Shown piece after piece: positions 58,723 to 64,000 of a stretch of 64,000 nt of DNA. Both the position numbers and the translations under genes were made by a program. This stretch comes from CAKOSP01 sp964370545. Its GTDB lineage: Bacteria; Bacillota_I; Bacilli_A; RF39; UBA660. A model generated the notes under the pieces. It saw only the letters and a program-made list of their open reading frames with translations. It was not told the origin of the DNA and did no database searches. Position 1 is the stretch's first letter; every line of letters begins with the position of its first letter. The stretch covers positions 62,001 to 126,000 of the forward strand of contig CAYJJQ010000001.1 in the NCBI GenBank assembly GCA_964370545.1, given 5' to 3'.

Positions 58723-61122
58723 ATGGATTTTAGTTATGAAAGTAAATGGCAAAAAATATGGAAAGAAAATAAATATTTTGAAGCTTTAAATAATAGTGAT
58801 AAAGAAAAATACTATATATTAGTAGAGTTTCCTTATCCATCTGGTTCGGGACTTCATGTAGGACATGTAAAAAGTTATTCTGCATTAGATGCAATGGCTA
58901 GAGCTAAAAGAATGCAAGGGTATAATGTATTATTTCCTATGGGGTGGGATGCATTTGGTCTTCCTGCCGAGCAGTATGCAATTAAAAATAAAATACACCC
59001 TAAGTTAGCGGTTAAAGAAAATGTAGAAGTATTTAAATCTCAGTTAGAAAAACTAGGATTATCTTTTGATTGGTCTAGAGAATTTTCTACTACTGATCCT
59101 GAGTATTACAAATGGACGCAGTGGCAGTTTTTAAAATTCTATGAAAATAATATGGCTTATAAAGATAAAAAAGAAATAAACTGGTGTAATACATGTAAAG
59201 TAGGCCTTTCTAATGAGGAAGCTGAAGGTAATATTTGTGAACGTTGTGGTAGTCCAGTAGTGAAAAAAGAAAAAGAACAATGGATTCTTAAAATGAGTGA
59301 ATATTCTGAAAAGTTATTAGAAGGATTAGATGATACCGAATTTGTTGATAGAGTAAAAAATGCACAAATAAATTGGATTGGTAAATCGGTAGGCTCACTA
59401 GTTAAATTTAATCTTGATAATACAAGTGATTATTTAGAAGTATTTACCACTAGAGTAGACACTTTATTTGGAGCTACATTTATGGTAATGTCTCCAGAAC
59501 ATCCCTATATTGAAAAATATTCATCTATGATTAACAATATGGATGAAGTAAAAGAATACCAAGAAGTATCTAAAAAGAAAACAGAAATAGAAAGAACAGA
59601 TGCAACTAAAGAAAAAACTGGTGTTAAACTAGAAGGTTTATATGCAATAAATCCTGCTAATAATGAAAAAATAGAAATATGGATTTCTGATTACGTATTA
59701 ATAAATTATGGAACGGGAGCTATAATGGCAGTTCCTGCGCACGATGAACGTGATTATGCTTTTGCTAAAAAATATAATATACCTATTATAGAAGTATTAG
59801 ATGGTGAAAAAATATCTGATGATGAAGCAATGATTAATGATGGAATACATATTAATTCAGGATTCTTAAATGGCCTATATAAAGAAGACGCCATAAATAA
59901 AATGAATGAATATTTAGAAGATAAGGGTATAGGTAGTAAAAAAGTAAATTATAAACTTCAAGATTGGATTTTCTCTAGACAAAGATTTTGGGGAGAACCT
60001 ATTCCTATGATACACTGCGATGATTGTGGTTGGGTAAAGGTTCCTGAAAAAGATTTACCAGTTACTCTTCCAGAAGTAACTAGTTATGAACCTACTGATA
60101 ATGGCGATAGTCCACTTGCTAATATTGATTCTTGGGTAAATACTAAGTGTCCTACATGTGGTAAAGATGCTAAAAGAGAAACTGATACAATGCCAAATTG
60201 GGCAGGGTCTAGTTGGTATTATTTAAGATATATGGATCCTAAAAATAATGAGGAGTTTGTATCACAAGAAGCTTTAAAATACTGGAATATGGTAGATTAT
60301 TACAATGGTGGTATGGAGCATGCAACAAGACATTTATTATATGCAAGATTTTGGCATAGATTCTTTTATGATTTAGGATTATTACCTCATAAAGAACCAT
60401 TTAAAAAACGTGTAGCTCATGGAATGATATTGGGGGCTAACGGAGAAAAAATGAGTAAAAGTAAGGGGAATGTAATTAACCCTGATGACATGATTAAAAT
60501 ATATGGTGCTGATGCTCTTAGAACTTATGAATTATTTATAGGGGATTATGAAAAAGATGCAGCATGGAGTGATAATGGACTTAAGGGATGTAAAAGATTT
60601 CTAGATAGAGTAGTAAGACTTAAAGATAAAGTATCTTCTTTAAACGAATATACTAAAAATTTAGAAAATATTATTCATAAAACAATAAAAAAAGTAACTA
60701 ATGATTTAGATACTATGAACTATAATACTGCTGTATCAAGTTTAATGATATTAAGTAATGAATTTGATGTTTTAGAAAGTATTACTAAAAAAGATTATGA
60801 AGTACTATTAAAACTTTTATATCCAATAGCTCCTCATATAGCAGAAGAGTTAAATGAACAAATTGGTAATAAAGATTGTATAGCTAGTTTAAGTTGGCCA
60901 TTATTTGATGAATCTAAAACAATAGATAGTGAAATAACTATTGGTGTTCAAGTTAATGGAAAATTAAGAGGTTCTATTATGATAAGTAAAGATGCTTCAA
61001 AAGAAGAAGTTTTAAAACTTGCTTTAGAAGAAGAAAATGTTAAAAGACATTTAGAAAATAAAGAGATAATTAAAGAAATAGTAGTTCCTGGAAAAATAGT
61101 AAATATCGTTATTAAAAATTAA
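58723..61122 (+). CDS. leuS: Leucyl-tRNA synthetase
   Basis: A 799-residue class I synthetase. HIGH-type PYPSGSGLHVGHVKSY is near residues 39-54. It has a zinc-binding CNTCKVGLSNEEAEGNICERC segment, a CP1 editing domain with TDATKEKTG and a conserved VPAHDERDY, the KMSKS motif KMSKSKGNVINPDD and a C-terminal anticodon and LeuS-specific domain. ATG 58723 is preferred over an in-frame ATG 42 nt upstream that lies within the membrane-protein gene. Length is typical for bacteria (800-880). Confidence 0.97.
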   Translation: MDFSYESKWQKIWKENKYFEALNNSDKEKYYILVEFPYPSGSGLHVGHVKSYSALDAMARAKRMQGYNVLFPMGWDAFGLPAEQYAIKNKIHPKLAVKENVEVFKSQLEKLGLSFDWSREFSTTDPEYYKWTQWQFLKFYENNMAYKDKKEINWCNTCKVGLSNEEAEGNICERCGSPVVKKEKEQWILKMSEYSEKLLEGLDDTEFVDRVKNAQINWIGKSVGSLVKFNLDNTSDYLEVFTTRVDTLFGATFMVMSPEHPYIEKYSSMINNMDEVKEYQEVSKKKTEIERTDATKEKTGVKLEGLYAINPANNEKIEIWISDYVLINYGTGAIMAVPAHDERDYAFAKKYNIPIIEVLDGEKISDDEAMINDGIHINSGFLNGLYKEDAINKMNEYLEDKGIGSKKVNYKLQDWIFSRQRFWGEPIPMIHCDDCGWVKVPEKDLPVTLPEVTSYEPTDNGDSPLANIDSWVNTKCPTCGKDAKRETDTMPNWAGSSWYYLRYMDPKNNEEFVSQEALKYWNMVDYYNGGMEHATRHLLYARFWHRFFYDLGLLPHKEPFKKRVAHGMILGANGEKMSKSKGNVINPDDMIKIYGADALRTYELFIGDYEKDAAWSDNGLKGCKRFLDRVVRLKDKVSSLNEYTKNLENIIHKTIKKVTNDLDTMNYNTAVSSLMILSNEFDVLESITKKDYEVLLKLLYPIAPHIAEELNEQIGNKDCIASLSWPLFDESKTIDSEITIGVQVNGKLRGSIMISKDASKEEVLKLALEEENVKRHLENKEIIKEIVVPGKIVNIVIKN

Positions 61123-61145
61123 AAAAATAATTAATAAAATAAATT

Positions 61146-61167
61146 CACCAATAGGTGTTTTTATTTT
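61146..61167 (+). terminator. Weak hairpin after leuS
   Basis: A 4-bp CACC/GGTG stem with an AATA loop and TTTTTATTTT downstream. Short, but placed directly after leuS. Confidence 0.5.
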
Positions 61168-61193
61168 GATTTTAAGAAAATATATTATATAAT
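61166..61193 (+). promoter_or_regulatory. Promoter of pta
   Basis: TTGATT (61166-61171), a 16-nt spacer and TATAAT (61188-61193), 29 nt before the ATG; GGAGG ribosome site follows. Confidence 0.7.
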
Positions 61194-61222
61194 ATATTTA
61201 GAAAGATAGTGGAGGAAAGAAA

Positions 61223-62215
61223 ATGAGTTTAATGAATGAAATTAAAGAAAAAGTAAAACAAAATAAAAAAACAATTATTTTACCTGAATCGATGGATGAA
61301 AGAGTGTTGTTAGCAGCCGAGAAATTATTAGAAGAAGATATTGTTAATATAATATTAATAGGTGATGAAAAAGAAATTATTCAAAAACATCCAAAATTAA
61401 AAGAAGTTAAAATAATTAATCCTAATGATAGTGAACTTTTAGAAGATTTTATAAATAAATTAGTTGAACTTAGAAAACATAAAGGATTAACTTATGAAGA
61501 AGCAAAAGATTTAATATTAAATGATTATATGTATTTTTCATGTATGTTAGTTAAAGAAAAACTTGCGGATGGTATTGTATCAGGAGCAGCGCATTCAACA
61601 AGTAACACTTTAAGACCAGCTCTTCAAATCGTAAAAACAAAACCGGAATCATTATTGGTATCATCATTTTTTCTAATGATTGTACCAAATTCAGAATTAG
61701 GAGAAAATGGAGTTTTTGTTTTTTCAGACTGCGCACTTGAGCAGAATCCAACTCCAGAAAAATTAGCAGCAATTGCAAGTGATAGTGCTAGAAGCTTCGA
61801 AGCATTTATAGGTAAAAAAGCAAAAGTTGCATTTTTATCACATTCATCACATGGATCTGCAAAACATGCAGATGTAGATAAAGTAAAGGAAGCTGTAAAT
61901 ATTGCAAAAGAAAAATATCCAGATATTTTGTTAGATGGAGAACTTCAATTAGATTCAGCTATAGTTCCAGAAGTTGCTGCTACAAAAGTGCCGGATTCAC
62001 CTTTAAAAGGGGAAGCTAATGTTTTGATTTTTCCAGACTTAGATGCTGCAAATATAGGATATAAATTAGTTCAAAGACTTGCCAAAGCAGAAGCGTATGG
62101 ACCTATTTGTCAAGGAATGGCTTCACCAATAAATGATTTATCAAGAGGTGCATCGGTTGAAGATATAATAGGAACAGTAATCTTAACTTCATTACAGGCT
62201 CAAATGGAAGAATAA
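61223..62215 (+). CDS. pta: Phosphate acetyltransferase
   Basis: A 330-residue enzyme interconverting acetyl-CoA and acetyl phosphate, for ATP formation through acetate. It shows IILPESMDERVLLAAEKLL near the start, GIVSGAAHSTSNTLRPALQIV, FSDCALEQNPTPEKLA, FLSHSSHGSAKHADVDKV, DGELQLDSAIVPEVAATKVP and the terminal GPICQGMASPINDLSRG, all standard for short Pta. No acetate kinase gene is in the window. Own promoter and strong terminator: monocistronic. Confidence 0.96.
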   Translation: MSLMNEIKEKVKQNKKTIILPESMDERVLLAAEKLLEEDIVNIILIGDEKEIIQKHPKLKEVKIINPNDSELLEDFINKLVELRKHKGLTYEEAKDLILNDYMYFSCMLVKEKLADGIVSGAAHSTSNTLRPALQIVKTKPESLLVSSFFLMIVPNSELGENGVFVFSDCALEQNPTPEKLAAIASDSARSFEAFIGKKAKVAFLSHSSHGSAKHADVDKVKEAVNIAKEKYPDILLDGELQLDSAIVPEVAATKVPDSPLKGEANVLIFPDLDAANIGYKLVQRLAKAEAYGPICQGMASPINDLSRGASVEDIIGTVILTSLQAQMEE

Positions 62216-62235
62216 AATTACAATTAAAAAAAATT

Positions 62236-62259
62236 GCACTACTTAAGTAGTGCTTTTTT
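62236..62259 (+). terminator. Terminator of pta
   Basis: Perfect palindrome GCACTACTTAAGTAGTGC (62236-62253) followed by TTTTTT. Confidence 0.9.
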
Positions 62260-62363
62260 ATTGCAACAACCATTTTGGTTATAATAAAAAAAAGAATTTT
62301 AAAAAAATCCTTTTTTGACATTATTTTTAATAACTGTATTATAAAATATAATTGGTGATAAAC

Positions 62364-62534
62364 ATGAAAGTGAAAATATTTGATGAAATGCATGAAAAAG
62401 AATTAGAAACAGTTATTAATGAATTTTTAAGTACTCTTGATAATGAAATTATTGATATAAAATATCAAGTCGCTATAGGTATATCTGGAGAAGAACAGAT
62501 ATACTGTTTTAGCGCTATGATAGTATATAGCTAA
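62364..62534 (+). CDS. Cse60-like small protein
   Basis: A 56-residue protein. MKVKIFDEMHEKELETVINEFL, IIDIKYQVAIG and the terminal EEQIYCFSAMIVY resemble Bacillus Cse60, a 60-residue SigE-dependent protein of unknown function, and its non-sporulation relatives in Firmicutes. ATG 62364 is used; TTG 62352 is in frame but overlaps the weak GGTGAT site. It converges with the next gene by 4 nt. Confidence 0.65.
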   Translation: MKVKIFDEMHEKELETVINEFLSTLDNEIIDIKYQVAIGISGEEQIYCFSAMIVYS

Positions 62535-62896
62535 ACCATATACATATTATTTATATTTGATTCATAATCATTTGTACTAAGTGTAGTATTAGTTTCAAGT
62601 TTAGTAAGTCTATGATCTAGTCTAGCAATTTGTCTTTCCATTTTTGCAAGTCTGCTTTCTAAATCTTCTTGCATAGTTTGCATATTATTTGGCATAACAT
62701 TAGGCATAGCAGGTTGCATCATGTTATTAGGCATAGGATTCATACCATTCATTTGAAAACTTGATTGAGCATTTACTGCTGGTGGATATGGATTATTAGC
62801 TGCTTGCATAGGCATCATATTTTGACTTGCAACACTATTATTATATGACATATAGTCAGTAGTTTCATTAAAAAATGAATTTCTATTTTTTTTCAT
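62531..62896 (-). CDS. Met/Asn/Pro-rich protein with C-terminal coiled coil
   Basis: A 121-residue protein: low-complexity N-terminal 80 residues (many M, N, P, Q, A, S), then a heptad-like DLESRLAKMERQIARLDHRL (near 79-98). A strong AGGAGG site supports translation. The composition is like some coat- or scaffold-associated proteins. No membrane segment. Function unknown. Confidence 0.65.
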   Translation of the reverse strand: MKKNRNSFFNETTDYMSYNNSVASQNMMPMQAANNPYPPAVNAQSSFQMNGMNPMPNNMMQPAMPNVMPNNMQTMQEDLESRLAKMERQIARLDHRLTKLETNTTLSTNDYESNINNMYMV

Positions 62897-63001
62897 AATT
62901 CCTCCTAATGCATTATATGTTAAATAATATTATGTGATAATTTATCTATGCAAAGAAGAAAGTTTTATAGTATAATATTAAGCGAAGAAAGAAGTGTTTT
63001 T

Positions 63002-63610
63002 ATGAGAATGAGAAACCCTAAGGATAGAGATATAGTGTTAGATTCTTGTGAATTTTATTATACTGATAATGATTTTAATAATAATAATGAAATTCATTTA
63101 GAAATAGGAATGGGTAAAGCTGATTTTATTATTGGAATGGCTAAAAAATATCCGGAAATAAATTTTATTGGAATAGAAAAATACAAAGCAGTTGCTAGTA
63201 TTGCAATTAAAAAAATTAGAAATGAGAAATTAGATAATATAAGAGTATTAGTTGCTGATGTTAATGAGTGTGATGAAATACTAAAAAATAAAATATCAAA
63301 AATTTATTTGAATTTCTCAGATCCTTGGCCAAAAGATAGACATGCTAAAAGAAGATTAACTCATGAGAATTTTTTGAAGTTATATGATAATTTTTTTATA
63401 TCTGATAAAATAATAGCTATGAAAACAGACAATGATGACTTATTTGCATATAGTGTTGATTCATTTAAGTCATATGGATATAACGAACTAAGAGTTAGTT
63501 ATGATTTGCATAGTGAAAATATAGAAAATGTAATTACTGAATATGAAGATAAGTTTAGTAGTATGGGTGTAAAAATAAAATATACGTTAGTAAAAAAAGA
63601 AAATAAATAA
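63002..63610 (+). CDS. trmB: tRNA (guanine-N7-)-methyltransferase
   Basis: A 202-residue SAM-dependent enzyme forming m7G46 in tRNA. It has MRMRNPKDRDIVLDS at the start, LEIGMGKADFIIGMAKKYPEINFIGIEKY (SAM loop), NLDNIRVLVADVNE-like strand 3 and NFSDPWPKDRHAKRRLT (catalytic Asp). ATG 63002 gives the standard TrmB start; an in-frame ATG 54 nt earlier would add an atypical leader. Product depends on SAM from metK in the same window. Confidence 0.95.
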   Translation: MRMRNPKDRDIVLDSCEFYYTDNDFNNNNEIHLEIGMGKADFIIGMAKKYPEINFIGIEKYKAVASIAIKKIRNEKLDNIRVLVADVNECDEILKNKISKIYLNFSDPWPKDRHAKRRLTHENFLKLYDNFFISDKIIAMKTDNDDLFAYSVDSFKSYGYNELRVSYDLHSENIENVITEYEDKFSSMGVKIKYTLVKKENK

Positions 63611-63645
63611 AAATACAGTAAGTATTTAAATTTTATTTTTTTTTT
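63611..63645 (+). terminator. Terminator of trmB
   Basis: AAATAC/GTATTT stem with an AGTAA loop, then a T-rich tract with ten consecutive T. Confidence 0.75.
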
Positions 63646-63653
63646 GTTATAAT
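63645..63653 (+). promoter_or_regulatory. Extended -10 promoter of the terminal lipoprotein
   Basis: TGTTATAAT at 63645-63653; the -35 position holds only TTTAAA. It is 20 nt before the TTG start. Confidence 0.55.
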
Positions 63654-63673
63654 AAACATAGAGGAGAATTAAT

Positions 63674-64000
63674 TTGAAGAAATTTTTAATTTTAATAATG
63701 ACTCTTTTAATAGTTAGTGGTTGTGAGAATGTTGATAATATGCAAATAGAAGATGCTATTCAATTATTTGAAATAAACCCTAATAAAGAAAATACATATA
63801 GAGTTGGATATAAATACCACTTACCAAGAGGTATGCAAGTAATAAATAATACTTTATATAATGAAGTAATAAGTAACAGTGAATATAATTTTTATTTATA
63901 CGTTGATATTCTTAGTTATAGTAATAAAGTAGAAAATAAATATGAAGTAAATAGTGAAGCATTTTATTCAGAAAAGTATGAATTTGATGAAAAAATAGGG
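63674..64000 (+). CDS. Partial lipoprotein, 5' end
   Basis: A TTG start at 63674 behind GAGGAG opens a frame that runs out of the window (109 codons seen). The signal is MKKFLILIMTLLIVSGC with a lipobox LIVSGC, so Cys17 should be lipidated. The mature part is Asn-, Tyr- and Glu-rich (INPNKENTYRVGYKYHLPRGMQV). Family not recognised. The open frame and consensus signal make the gene convincing. Confidence 0.75.
   Translation, partial: MKKFLILIMTLLIVSGCENVDNMQIEDAIQLFEINPNKENTYRVGYKYHLPRGMQVINNTLYNEVISNSEYNFYLYVDILSYSNKVENKYEVNSEAFYSEKYEFDEKIG

Noticed and set aside
1..64000. Mycoplasma genetic code (TGA = Trp)
   Set aside because: TGA acts as a stop in several ATGA overlaps, and Trp codons in conserved proteins are TGG.

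Overview
The window comes from a very AT-rich, monoderm, wall-bearing Bacilli-like bacterium, most like the uncultured gut lineages close to Mollicutes/Erysipelotrichia (RF39-like). The evidence is strong codon bias toward TTA, AGA and ATA, Firmicutes regulators (SAM-I riboswitch, T-box) and peptidoglycan genes (murC, and murE with the meso-DAP-type DNPR motif). No outer-membrane genes are seen. TGA is used as a stop (ATGA overlaps at 836-839, 17923-17926 and 18999-19002), so the standard bacterial code applies and not the Mycoplasma code. The placement is inference from gene content. Two runs of N (30804-30813 and 47516-47615) mark assembly gaps.

Layout. 1-7800: a monoderm Tad/type IV-like pilus locus, with an upstream surface protein (partial), CpaB-like SAF protein, TadA ATPase, TadB/TadC platform proteins, four short pilin-like proteins sharing an MKEAxG-type start, a TadZ-like protein with a broken P-loop, and a VirB2/TrbC-like membrane protein. 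7850-10650: two convergent paralogous anchored surface proteins with low-complexity linkers. 10700-12850: ABC-2 type exporter. 12850-20270: one long transcription unit with two small helical proteins, murC, a sigma factor, and a surface-glycan module (GT2, phosphodiester glycosidase, TcaA-like protein, anchored PIG-L deacetylase). 20700-36230: tagO, tagA, then a cell-surface polysaccharide locus (Wzy-like polymerase, wecB, three further glycosyltransferases, Wzx-like flippase). Embedded in it are an ABC importer, a wHTH-nucleotidyltransferase fusion and a sulfotransferase. 36300-42600: typA, an LTA-synthase-like protein with a degenerate HAD-like N-terminal domain, a GT39-like enzyme and a YwaF-like protein. 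42700-49800: glmS, an orphan P-loop protein, a RibD-like reductase, metK under a SAM-I riboswitch, and a DUF5684-like protein with a 45-bp repeat tract. 49900-53250: three tandem paralogous secreted proteins. 53250-54200: decayed mobile-element remnants next to tRNA-Gly(UCC). 54200-64000: murE, GH31 glycosidase, T-box-controlled membrane protein plus leuS, pta, a Cse60-like protein, trmB and a partial lipoprotein.

How the genes work together. TagO, WecB and TagA would build a ManNAc-GlcNAc-PP-undecaprenol linkage unit, and GlmS feeds UDP-GlcNAc. The polysaccharide-locus transferases, Wzy and Wzx would extend, export and polymerise a surface glycan, and the LTA-synthase-like protein would make or add a phosphopolyol. 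The most interesting unit is the operon beginning at 26287. A strong promoter drives an ABC importer of the Fe/2-aminoethylphosphonate family, and the last importer gene overlaps by 17 nt a winged-helix/nucleotidyltransferase fusion. Sulfotransferase, glycosyltransferases and flippase genes follow in the same transcript. This suggests a salvage-and-decorate route in which an imported small molecule is activated as a CMP- or NDP-derivative and put on the surface polymer. That route is inference and has not been tested.
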